Assembly (NCBI GenBank): GCA_021781255.1
Contig: JAJXXG010000211.1
Location: 1-7,901, forward strand
DNA from: Acidobacteriota bacterium
GTDB lineage: Bacteria > Acidobacteriota > Terriglobia > Terriglobales > Acidobacteriaceae
Length of the DNA stretch: 7,901 nucleotides
Direction of reading: 5' to 3'
The translations under genes and the position numbers were made by a program. Positions 1-6,150 of the stretch are shown in pieces. Position 1 is the stretch's first letter; the number at the start of each line of letters is the position of its first letter. The notes beneath the pieces were generated by a model. The model saw nothing but the letters and a program-made list of their open reading frames with translations. It ran no database searches and had not been told where the DNA came from.

Positions 1-275
1 ATGCCATTGTCGGACTGACGAAGACCGGTGCCATTGAATATGCCAGTCAGGGGATTCGTGCCAACGTGGTCTGCCCCGGGGTGATCCGAACGCCGCTCTC
101 CGACAAATTGTTGAGTACCGAGGAGGGAAGAGCCAGGGTGCTGTCGATGCACCCGGTCGGCAGAATCGGCGAGCCGGAAGAGGTGTCGAACCTGGTGCTC
201 TGGCTCTGCTCAAAGGAAGCGGAGTTCGTTACCGGCGCGGTCATTCCGGTTGACGGAGGATTAATGCTGAAGTGA
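1..275 (+). CDS. Short-chain dehydrogenase/reductase (SDR), C-terminal part, cut by window start
   Basis: The gene enters the window already open and reads in frame from base 3 to a TGA at 273-275, giving about 90 C-terminal residues. They match the end of a classical NAD(P)-dependent SDR: AIVGLTKTGAIEYA after the active site, then IRANVVCPGVIRTPL, the usual PG cofactor-loop segment. A GRIGEPEEVSNLVLWLCS helix follows, and then the near-terminal FVTGAVIPVDGG motif that closes the Rossmann fold. The catalytic YxxxK pair should lie only a few residues upstream, outside the window, so activity cannot be checked. Such cytoplasmic enzymes oxidise or reduce an alcohol/ketone pair; the substrate cannot be told from this part. 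It points the same way as the SnoaL/MoaF/Mo-enzyme genes downstream, but about 350 bases of structured non-coding DNA separate them, so co-transcription is not certain. The family call is firm; the function is open. Confidence 0.93.
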   Translation, partial: AIVGLTKTGAIEYASQGIRANVVCPGVIRTPLSDKLLSTEEGRARVLSMHPVGRIGEPEEVSNLVLWLCSKEAEFVTGAVIPVDGGLMLK

Positions 276-390
276 CCTGGTTTTCCGGAGGAAGATAGCT
301 CTTCAAAGCCTGATCGGCCCCCGGCGATAAGCTGAGGGATTGATCGGGCGCATCGAATGAATTCCATAAGTGCGCCCGCCCTTTAGAGAG
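276..390. other. Gene-free stretch after the SDR with two inverted repeats
   Basis: No credible gene is seen here. Directly after the SDR stop there is a 5-bp hairpin, GAAGA-TAGC-TCTTC (291-304). It is followed by an 8-bp imperfect inverted repeat, GCCTGATC (308-315) with GATCGGGC (342-349), which pairs fully if one G-U pair is allowed. Neither is followed by a T run, so I do not call a rho-independent terminator. These hairpins lead without a break into the denser structured region from 391 onward and may be part of it. Confidence 0.4.
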
Positions 391-603
391 CCGCCGGTTT
401 TCAGCCGGCAGTCTCGTCTCCTCAGGAGACTTCGACCAACATTCTTCGCCTTGATGGCGAGGGGTTTCAACCATCCCCGATGGGGACACTACAGCGGTTC
501 CAGGATTGCTATACCCGGGAGGCAATAGACCCGAGTCGGCCCGACCCCAAGGAGGGGCGACCTGGCACAAAATCCGGCAGGGTACATTTATCCTGGAACC
601 GCT
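391..603 (+). ncRNA. Candidate structured non-coding RNA (possible orphan omega-RNA/HEARO-like element)
   Basis: Seen directly: a run of closely spaced hairpins. They are GCCGG/CCGGC (393-397/405-409), GTCTCC-TCA-GGAGAC (416-430), TCGCC-TTGAT-GGCGA (446-460) and CCATC-CCC-GATGG (471-483). The last part is a multibranch domain closed by a 14-bp perfect stem (493-506 with 590-603). Inside it are ATTGC/GCAAT (505-509/522-526) and GTCG...CCCC-AAGGA-GGGG-CGAC (535-561). The region has no credible reading frame and ends 21 bases before the SnoaL start codon. From memory, the order of a hairpin near ACATTC, then a GC-rich hairpin, then an AGCGG segment resembles the omega-RNA (HEARO) scaffold that precedes IscB nuclease genes. 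No iscB is present here, so it would be an orphan or relic. Alternatives are a long structured leader of the downstream gene, a small inverted-repeat mobile element, or a CRISPR-like remnant. Ends and strand are approximate. Confidence 0.35.
493..603. repeat. 14-bp perfect inverted repeat enclosing 83 bases
   Basis: AGCGGTTCCAGGAT (493-506) is the exact reverse complement of ATCCTGGAACCGCT (590-603). The arms flank 83 bases with two further internal stems. A 14-bp perfect match at this spacing is unlikely by chance. It can be read as the closing stem of a structured RNA or as terminal inverted repeats of a 111-base miniature element. I see no convincing target-site duplication at its edges and no second copy in the window, which favours the RNA reading. 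Confidence 0.8.
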
Positions 604-624
604 CTAAAGTTAGGAGACTGAACC

Positions 625-1341
625 ATGACCGATGCCGAGAAGATCAGCGCGTTAGAGAAGAAGATCGAGCAGATGGCAAATGAGATTGGGGTGCTCCAGG
701 ATGCCCATCAAATCCGGCGTCTTCAGCACATCTACGGCTACTACCTGGATAAGTGCCTTTACGATGAAGTGGTCGATCTGTTTTCTGAAGACGTCGAAGT
801 CCATTTCTTCGGAGGCATTTTTAAGAAGCGGGCAGGCGCCCGGAGAGTGTTTTGCGACCGTATGCGGAAGCACTTCACCGGCGGGCATAACGGACCGGTC
901 TTCGGCTTCCTGCTGGATCACCTGCAATTGCAGGACGTGATTGATGTGGCGCCGGATCGCAAGACCGCCAAGGCGCGCGTCCGGTGTCTGATGCAGGCAG
1001 GACGTCACGATTCTGCTGGCGGGAAGCCTATCCAGTGGTTTGAGGGCGACATTTACGAGAACCAGTACGTAAAGGAAGACGGAATCTGGAAATTCAAAGT
1101 GCTTAGTCCTCGCGTGGTTTGGCAGGCCGATTACGAGACCGGCTGGGCGCACACCCCGCCGCGTTATGTCGAGTTCTTTAGCGAAACGTACCCGAAGAAT
1201 CCAGTCGGACCCGATGCCCTCGAAGATCCGGCGCCGGTTCTGTGGCCGAACACTGATATCCACCCCTACCACTACCCGCATCCGGTGACGGGTAAATGGG
1301 TGGAGTGTCCCAAACCGATAACTTGGAGTGGAGGGGCATAG
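625..1341 (+). CDS. NTF2/SnoaL-like fold protein with N-terminal coiled coil, 238 aa
   Basis: The ATG at 625 follows AGGAGA at 612-617 with 7-base spacing, which fixes the start. Residues 7-24 carry hydrophobics at 7, 10, 14, 17, 21 and 24, a clean short coiled coil that may mediate oligomerisation. Residues about 28-165 form the SnoaL_4/NTF2-like cone. It begins QIRRLQHIYGYYLDKCLYDE and DLFSEDVEVHFFG, the usual helix and tyrosine/aspartate-containing strand, with a conserved-type histidine at 99 (LLDHLQ). It ends with GIWKFKVLSPRVVWQADY. Residues about 175-238 are a proline-, aromatic- and histidine-rich extension (HPYHYPHP at 213-220) beyond the usual fold length. Members of this fold include dehydratases, isomerases, cyclases and ring-hydroxylating dioxygenase small subunits. 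The coiled coil followed by this domain recalls bile-acid 7-alpha-dehydratase BaiE-type proteins, by family resemblance only. There is no signal peptide, so it is cytoplasmic. Its substrate is unknown. Confidence 0.9.
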   Translation: MTDAEKISALEKKIEQMANEIGVLQDAHQIRRLQHIYGYYLDKCLYDEVVDLFSEDVEVHFFGGIFKKRAGARRVFCDRMRKHFTGGHNGPVFGFLLDHLQLQDVIDVAPDRKTAKARVRCLMQAGRHDSAGGKPIQWFEGDIYENQYVKEDGIWKFKVLSPRVVWQADYETGWAHTPPRYVEFFSETYPKNPVGPDALEDPAPVLWPNTDIHPYHYPHPVTGKWVECPKPITWSGGA

Positions 1342-1620
1342 GAAGCATCCGAAAGGAGCGCGCCCGCCTGAGAATAAGCTGTCTCTAGGCAACAGGCGGG
1401 AATGCCCATCCGTGGCCCCCCCGAAGGTGCTCGGAACGAAGAATCTCAGGAAATCCGGCGCCGGCGAAGCGGTCGGGTGTAGACTTACTCCGGTTCGGAA
1501 TGCCAAAATGGAAACCCTGGCTAAATTACTGCTTGCAGGAGCCGCGCTCGAAGTCGCGCGGTTCCGTGAGGCGCGAAGGCGCCGTGCGTAGTGGTGCGTC
1601 AGAGTTATAGGGGAAGACGT
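1342..1620. other. Intergenic region with several inverted repeats and a group II intron domain V-like hairpin
   Basis: I see no credible gene in these 279 bases; the open frame from 1328 is low-complexity and overlaps the end of the upstream gene. Structure seen: CCCGCCTG (1363-1370) with CAGGCGGG (1393-1400), an 8-bp perfect inverted repeat; the palindrome CCGGCGCCGG (1455-1464); a 9-bp stem at 1539-1547/1556-1564; and GGCGC-GAAG-GCGCC (1570-1583). The 1539-1564 hairpin begins GAGCCG and ends CGGTTC, the outer helix expected of a group II intron domain V including its AGC triad and G-U pair. It is only 26 bases rather than about 34 and lacks the bulge and GNRA loop. It could be a decayed intron end, a leader structure for the MoaF-like gene, or chance. 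Confidence 0.3.
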
Positions 1621-3369
1621 ATGATCGGAACACCATATCCCAAACAGCAGATGCACCGCATCGCTTACACCAAGCTCACCAAAGAGCAGATCTCCGCCAA
1701 GCTCGAGCCGGTCGCTCAACGCGGGCCGGCAAGTGTCTCGCCGCTCGCCACAAACTTCGCGGGCGAGTCGCTGACGATCGTCACCGACGGTGGTCCCGCG
1801 CTGAAGTACAAGTTCGCCGGCAACACCAGGCTGTCGGTGGCCGAGGATGGTGGCAAGGCGATCGATGCCGGCTTCGGCGCACTCGAGATGGACCACATCT
1901 GCCTGTTCACCCACATGATTCCCGGCACGCAGCGCGGCTATACCGTGGTCGTCGACCGAAAGAGCAGGCTGGCCACTGTCATTGAGCTGTGGTTCAGCGG
2001 CTACGAGGACAACCGCGAGGTCCAGCGCCAGATCTATTACGGCTATGTCGATGGTGGGGGCGATGTGCCCACGAAGCGGCACGAGCCAACCGATCGCTTG
2101 GAGGGCCGGGGCTATCACTGGCTGCAAGACAACGGCATGGAGACGCTGGAGTACTACCCCTCCGCCGCTTATTCCCATTTCGTGGAGTTGTCGCGCACGG
2201 GCGGGGAGCTTGGCTTCTGCGCCCCGTCCGACTACGTCATACTCGACAACGATTTCTTTGTCTACACCCGCACGGAGTGCGAGTTTTCGGGCACGTTCAC
2301 CGCATATGTGATCGACATGAACCGCTCCCAGCAAATGGGATTACGGCTCGGCTTCGATGAAGACGACAACCTGCACTACTACATCTTCCGGGGCCATGGC
2401 GACATCGTGGGCCAGATCGCCCACTTCGAGAAATTTGGCGACGATTCCGGTGACCCTGTCCCCGGCCCCAAGGACAAGGACGGCAAACCCATCAAGGGCG
2501 GGCGGGCGGTGTACCGGCCGATCAAGACCATGGAGAAGCTCACCAGGGAGCAGGTGGCCAGTATCGCCAAGGAACATTCTGCTGCCTTTCCCCCCCGTAC
2601 CGCCACCGGCGGCGCCGCCGGAATGGCCTTGAACGCCCTGCCCGCGAGTGACTTTCTGGCGGGCAAAACCTTCACCCTGCGCTACGACGATGGGCCGGTC
2701 ATGGAATACAAGGTCGACAGCGCCGACCAACTCAACTGGCGCATGGACGGCGAGGGCGATTGGACCAAGGCGCGCTACCAGAGCTACGAGGTGGCGCCCG
2801 GCTTGTTCCTGTTCGGGCATCTGCTTGAGAACGCGCCCGACCACGACGGCCACATCATGGCAGTGGATTTCCACCAGGGTCTGGTGACCTGCTACAACGG
2901 CTTTCTCAATACGCCCTATTTCGCCAACGAGGCCGGGGTGCGCGTCCTTTTCGGCGTGCTTGAGATGGACGGCATTCAGCCGCCCATGTACCGCCGCCAC
3001 GGCAGAACCACTGAAATGCTGGGCCGCTGCATCACCTACAACTATGCTCCCGGCCTCACTTCGATGCATCTCTATTCCACGCCCAACACGGCGTCCTGGA
3101 TCATCTTCACGCCAGACGGGCATGGCGGCTTGGAATGGAGCGGCCCGGGCGAATTTGTGAAGATCCGCGACGGCATCTATTTCATGTGCTGGCTTGAGGA
3201 GGCCTGCAACGGCACGCTGGGCACAATCCTCCTCAACTTGAACATCATGCACGATGCAGGCATCGGCTATTTCTGCGGCTCGAAAGGCCTCGATATGAGT
3301 CAGATCGGCGCCATTGTCCGGCATGCGGGCAAGTTCGAAGTCGACAAATATTTTCAGATCAGGACTTGA
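1621..3369 (+). CDS. Tandem MoaF-like protein (two fused MoaF-type halves), 582 aa
   Basis: The ATG at 1621 follows AGGGGA (1609-1614) and is preferred over the in-frame GTG at 1591, which has no ribosome site. The protein is an internal duplication. FAGESLTIVTDGGPALKYKF (46-65) aligns with LAGKTFTLRYDDGPVMEYKV (346-365). VVVDRKSRLATV (109-120) aligns with IMAVDFHQGLVT (412-423). RLEGRGYHW (159-167) aligns with EMLGRCITY (465-473). YVILDNDFFVYTRTECEFSG (205-224) aligns with FVKIRDGIYFMCWLEEACNG (512-531). Each half therefore looks like one MoaF N-type plus C-type beta-barrel unit, joined by a charged, glycine/lysine-rich linker (about 275-335). MoaF was named from a molybdopterin gene cluster in Arthrobacter nicotinovorans, but its activity is not established; the fold is lipocalin-like and suggests small-molecule binding. 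There is no signal peptide. The stop overlaps a TTG and lies 11 bases before the next start, so it is probably co-transcribed with the exported SnoaL gene and Mo enzyme. The family call is good; the role is unknown. Confidence 0.85.
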   Translation: MIGTPYPKQQMHRIAYTKLTKEQISAKLEPVAQRGPASVSPLATNFAGESLTIVTDGGPALKYKFAGNTRLSVAEDGGKAIDAGFGALEMDHICLFTHMIPGTQRGYTVVVDRKSRLATVIELWFSGYEDNREVQRQIYYGYVDGGGDVPTKRHEPTDRLEGRGYHWLQDNGMETLEYYPSAAYSHFVELSRTGGELGFCAPSDYVILDNDFFVYTRTECEFSGTFTAYVIDMNRSQQMGLRLGFDEDDNLHYYIFRGHGDIVGQIAHFEKFGDDSGDPVPGPKDKDGKPIKGGRAVYRPIKTMEKLTREQVASIAKEHSAAFPPRTATGGAAGMALNALPASDFLAGKTFTLRYDDGPVMEYKVDSADQLNWRMDGEGDWTKARYQSYEVAPGLFLFGHLLENAPDHDGHIMAVDFHQGLVTCYNGFLNTPYFANEAGVRVLFGVLEMDGIQPPMYRRHGRTTEMLGRCITYNYAPGLTSMHLYSTPNTASWIIFTPDGHGGLEWSGPGEFVKIRDGIYFMCWLEEACNGTLGTILLNLNIMHDAGIGYFCGSKGLDMSQIGAIVRHAGKFEVDKYFQIRT

Positions 3370-3380
3370 GTGAGAACGAC

Positions 3381-3866
3381 ATGACCAACGACATTACCCC
3401 TACGCGCCGCAGGTTTCTGAAAGGCGGAGCGCTTCTGGCCGCGCCTATCGCGATCTCCTCGGTTTCCGCCGTTGCGCTTGCCGACGACGGGTTGAAGGCC
3501 CGCGTCAAGCGCCTTGAGGACGAGGCCGCGATCCGCGAGTTGCATCAGTCCTGGCTGCGACAGGTCAATGCCGGTGACCGCGATGCGCTGCTCTTGAGCG
3601 CAGTGCGCAGGATTACCGTGGATCACGCCGGCGCGCCGGACAAGATCGTAATCGCCGCAGATGGCCGAAGCGCCGTCGGGTATTTCGACTGTGCCGTCGA
3701 CGTGGAAACGCCGCTGGCCAGGGATTGCACGCTCGCGCAGATGGCTCATGCCCAGGGTAACGGCATGATGCGCCGGACCTTGCGTCAGATGCTGACGATC
3801 GATTACGCAAAGAGCAGCGGCTCTTGGAAGATCAGGAAAGTCGCGTTGCCAACCCGCTTCGAGTAG
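3381..3866 (+). CDS. Tat-exported small SnoaL/NTF2-like protein, 161 aa
   Basis: The N-terminus carries a textbook twin-arginine signal: TRRRFLKG at residues 8-15, a hydrophobic core (ALLAAPIAISSVSAVA), and ALA at 32-34 before a likely cut ahead of Asp35. The mature chain of about 127 residues starts with a short charged helix (LKARVKRLEDEAAIRELHQS) and WLRQVNAGDRDALL, the opening of a SnoaL/NTF2-like domain. It ends SGSWKIRKVALPTRFE, a typical last strand. I chose the ATG at 3381. The in-frame TTG at 3366 overlaps the upstream stop but has no spaced ribosome site, and starting there adds only five residues before the Tat signal. Export by Tat implies a protein that folds, or binds a ligand or cofactor, in the cytoplasm before transport. 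That is unusual beside cytoplasmic-looking partners. It is tightly linked to the tandem MoaF gene; 128 bases separate it from the Mo enzyme. Its function is unknown and may be ligand binding or an isomerase/dehydratase reaction in the periplasm. Confidence 0.85.
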   Translation: MTNDITPTRRRFLKGGALLAAPIAISSVSAVALADDGLKARVKRLEDEAAIRELHQSWLRQVNAGDRDALLLSAVRRITVDHAGAPDKIVIAADGRSAVGYFDCAVDVETPLARDCTLAQMAHAQGNGMMRRTLRQMLTIDYAKSSGSWKIRKVALPTRFE

Positions 3867-3994
3867 TAGCGGGCGAGCCTTTTGGGCAGATAAAGATTTT
3901 GAGAGGCGCCGAGTTTTCGGGCCAGGCAGGCACATATCCTTTCAACACATCTCGGATACCATCCGTCGCCTTGGGCGAGCTTGGAGGGTACAGG

Positions 3995-6124
3995 ATGAAT
4001 CGTGAGCGGGTCATACGCACTTCCTGCCGTGGCTGCCACGGCATTTGCCAGGTGCTGGTGCACATGGATGAAGCCGGCCGTGTCGTGCGCGTCAGTGGCG
4101 ATCCTGAGAGCCCCACCAGCCGCGGATTCATCTGCCCCAAAGGCCTGGCCGCGCCGGAACAGCTCTACCATCCAGACCGGATCCTTCATCCGATGCGGCG
4201 TACCGGGCCGCGCGGCTCGCGACAGTGGAAAGCCATCAGCTGGGACGAGGCGCTGACGGAAATGGCCGATGTTTTCGACCGGGTGCGGCGCGAGTCCGGG
4301 CCCGAGTTCGTGGCGATGGGGCAGGGAACCGGCAGGCCGTACTCTGAGTTCACCGGGCGCTTTATCCATGCTTTTGGTTCCCCGAACTTCATCAGCCCCG
4401 GCCACAACTGCTTCCTGCCCCGAAATATTGCCGCTGCCATCACGGTGGGCTGGTTCCCACAGCCTGACCTGTATGGGTTTGGCGGAAAGATGCCCGAATG
4501 CATCCTGCAGGTGGGCCAAAATGGGCCGGAGACGGGCGCAGCCGACGGCTATTGCGGCGCTATAGTGCGGCGCGCCGAGCGCTCCGCACGGCATGTGATT
4601 GTAGTTGACCCGCGCCGTACGTCCAGCGCCAGAGAAGCGGAGTATCACTTGCAGTTGCGGCCGGGAACGGATTGCGCTCTCGCCTTGGCCATGCTTCACG
4701 TTGTCATCGGCGAGCTTCTCTACGATCGCGACTTCGTCGAGCGCTACTGCACCGGCTTTGAAGAGTTGGCGGCGCACGTTGCGCCGTACTCGCCTGAATG
4801 GGCAGAGCCGATAACCGAGGTTCCCGCAGACACTCTGCGCAGTGCAGCCCGCGCTTTCGCTACCACTCACCCGGCCTGTGTGCTCTGGGGCAACGGCATT
4901 GACATGAGCGTCAACGCCTTTCAAACCGGGCGCGCCTACCTGCTGCTCATGGCCATCACCGGCAATCTTGACGTTCCGGGAGGCATGGTGCGGTGGGTTC
5001 CGCCCAGTGATATTCGGCCAAAGTCTCCGATGATCGACCCCAGCATCGGCGGCCGGCAATTCCTCACCCCCCAGCAGAACGCCAGGATGATCGGAGCGGG
5101 GCGCTTCCCGTTCGCGCCAGGATGCCATTTGCCCACTTTCTGGGAGGCCTGCATCAGCGGAACGCCTTATCGTCCGCGAGCCCTGTGGCTGGTGGGGACC
5201 AATCCTTTAGTGACAGAGACGCGCGGCGACTTGATCGAAACTGCCCTGCGCGATCATCTCGAATTTACCGTAGTCTCCGATTTCTTCTTCACGCCGACGG
5301 CCGAACTGGCTGACCTGGTGCTGCCGGCAGCCCATTGGCTGGAACAGGACGATGTCGTCTACTTCCACAAGATCTGGTGCGTGCTGGCGCGGCGCAAGCT
5401 GGCGCAAATGGGCGAAGCACGCGACGACCGAGCCGTGATTCTTGACCTGGCCCATCGCCTCGGACTGAACGAAGCCTTTCCCTGGAGCGATTGGCAGGAC
5501 TATTTGCGCTGGATACTGGAGCCGTCCGGTTTGAGCTTCGAGCAATTTGCAGAGCAGGGAATTCGCTGGGGAACGATGCAGTACCGCAAGTACGAGCAAC
5601 AGGGGTTTTCGACGCCCAGTGGGCGCGTTGAACTGGTGAGTTCGGTAATGCAAAAGGCGGGACAACCGGGTCTTCCGGTCTATGTTGAGCCGCCAATTTC
5701 GCCGGTTTCGCAACCGGAGCTCGCCAGGGATTACCCGCTCGTCCTGATCTCCGGTTGCAAACTGCTTCCGTTTTTCCATTCAGCCGGCCGGCAGATACCC
5801 TCCCTGCGGCGGCTTCATCCGCGGCCTTTGGTTGATTTGCATCCGTCCACCGCTCACCGCCTGGGACTTCAAGAAAACAATCCCGCCCTGGTCAAAACGC
5901 CCGACGGTGAAGCCCGGTTCTATGTTCATCTCGACGATCGCCTGGCCGAGAACGTGATTCACGCTGAACATGCCTGGTGGTTCCCGGAGCGAAAAGAAAC
6001 CAGCCATGGCTGGCGCGAGAGTTGCGCCAATCTACTGTACGGCCATGAGTTCTTCGATCCTCAGTCGGGAGCAGAGACACTCCGGGGCGTGTTGTGCCGC
6101 GTCGAGTCCGTCGCCCTTGATTAG
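3995..6124 (+). CDS. Molybdopterin oxidoreductase-superfamily enzyme (bis-MGD, 4Fe-4S), acetylene hydratase-like architecture, 709 aa
   Basis: The ATG at 3995 follows GGAGGG (3983-3988) at 6-base spacing; the frame is open upstream but without family sequence. Cys11, Cys14, Cys18 and Cys47 (CRGCHGIC...CPKG) should bind one 4Fe-4S cluster. GSPNFISPGHNCFLPR places Cys139 where the superfamily carries its metal ligand, so Mo or W is probably cysteine-ligated. Further hallmarks are VVDPRRT, ITGNLDVPGG, WLVGTNPLV, TPTAELADLVLPAAHWLEQ, and a C-terminal dinucleotide-binding domain (about 578-709) with WWFPE at 661-665. Length and order match the catalytic-subunit-only cytoplasmic branch that includes acetylene hydratase (about 730 residues, Cys-ligated W). 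There is no Tat signal and no iron-sulfur or membrane partner gene next to it. The reaction could be a non-redox hydration or transhydroxylation, or a redox step with a distant electron carrier. Neighbouring MoaF-like and SnoaL-like genes hint at a shared substrate. Superfamily membership is certain; the substrate is unknown. Confidence 0.95.
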   Translation: MNRERVIRTSCRGCHGICQVLVHMDEAGRVVRVSGDPESPTSRGFICPKGLAAPEQLYHPDRILHPMRRTGPRGSRQWKAISWDEALTEMADVFDRVRRESGPEFVAMGQGTGRPYSEFTGRFIHAFGSPNFISPGHNCFLPRNIAAAITVGWFPQPDLYGFGGKMPECILQVGQNGPETGAADGYCGAIVRRAERSARHVIVVDPRRTSSAREAEYHLQLRPGTDCALALAMLHVVIGELLYDRDFVERYCTGFEELAAHVAPYSPEWAEPITEVPADTLRSAARAFATTHPACVLWGNGIDMSVNAFQTGRAYLLLMAITGNLDVPGGMVRWVPPSDIRPKSPMIDPSIGGRQFLTPQQNARMIGAGRFPFAPGCHLPTFWEACISGTPYRPRALWLVGTNPLVTETRGDLIETALRDHLEFTVVSDFFFTPTAELADLVLPAAHWLEQDDVVYFHKIWCVLARRKLAQMGEARDDRAVILDLAHRLGLNEAFPWSDWQDYLRWILEPSGLSFEQFAEQGIRWGTMQYRKYEQQGFSTPSGRVELVSSVMQKAGQPGLPVYVEPPISPVSQPELARDYPLVLISGCKLLPFFHSAGRQIPSLRRLHPRPLVDLHPSTAHRLGLQENNPALVKTPDGEARFYVHLDDRLAENVIHAEHAWWFPERKETSHGWRESCANLLYGHEFFDPQSGAETLRGVLCRVESVALD

Positions 6125-6150
6125 TCCCATGCCCAGTCCCATAACAGGTC

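Noticed and set aside
464..492. CRISPR array
   Set aside because: Only one convincing repeat-like unit is present and no second identical copy exists, so no array can be called.
241..570. 109-codon minus-strand open frame over the structured region
   Set aside because: It has no family resemblance and no ribosome site, and it crosses the SDR end; the hairpins explain the sequence better.
1328..1591. 87-codon plus-strand open frame in the gap before the MoaF-like gene
   Set aside because: It overlaps the SnoaL gene end, has no ribosome site or known family and a low-complexity Arg-rich tail; the sequence is better read as structured non-coding DNA.
1591..1620. GTG at 1591 as start of the MoaF-like gene
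   Set aside because: It has no ribosome site, lies next to a hairpin, and adds ten residues without family similarity; the ATG at 1621 has AGGGGA at good spacing.
652..2334. 560-codon open frame on the minus strand
   Set aside because: It lies antisense across the SnoaL gene, the gap and the MoaF-like gene, has no recognisable family sequence and is explained by codon bias of GC-rich genes on the other strand.
2341..3324. 327-codon open frame on the minus strand
   Set aside because: Antisense shadow of the tandem MoaF gene; composition-biased (His, Ala, Val rich) with no motif.
3824..3994. Upstream extension of the Mo enzyme
   Set aside because: The 57 extra residues overlap the Tat-SnoaL gene and show no family sequence; ATG 3995 has GGAGGG and sits just before the cysteine motif as expected.
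3803..5128. 441-codon open frame on the minus strand
   Set aside because: Antisense shadow of the Mo enzyme, which has clear catalytic and cofactor motifs in its own frame.
6123..6142. 8-bp direct repeat AGTCCCAT at the convergent gene ends
   Set aside because: It is short, has only two copies and forms no stem or terminator; likely chance.
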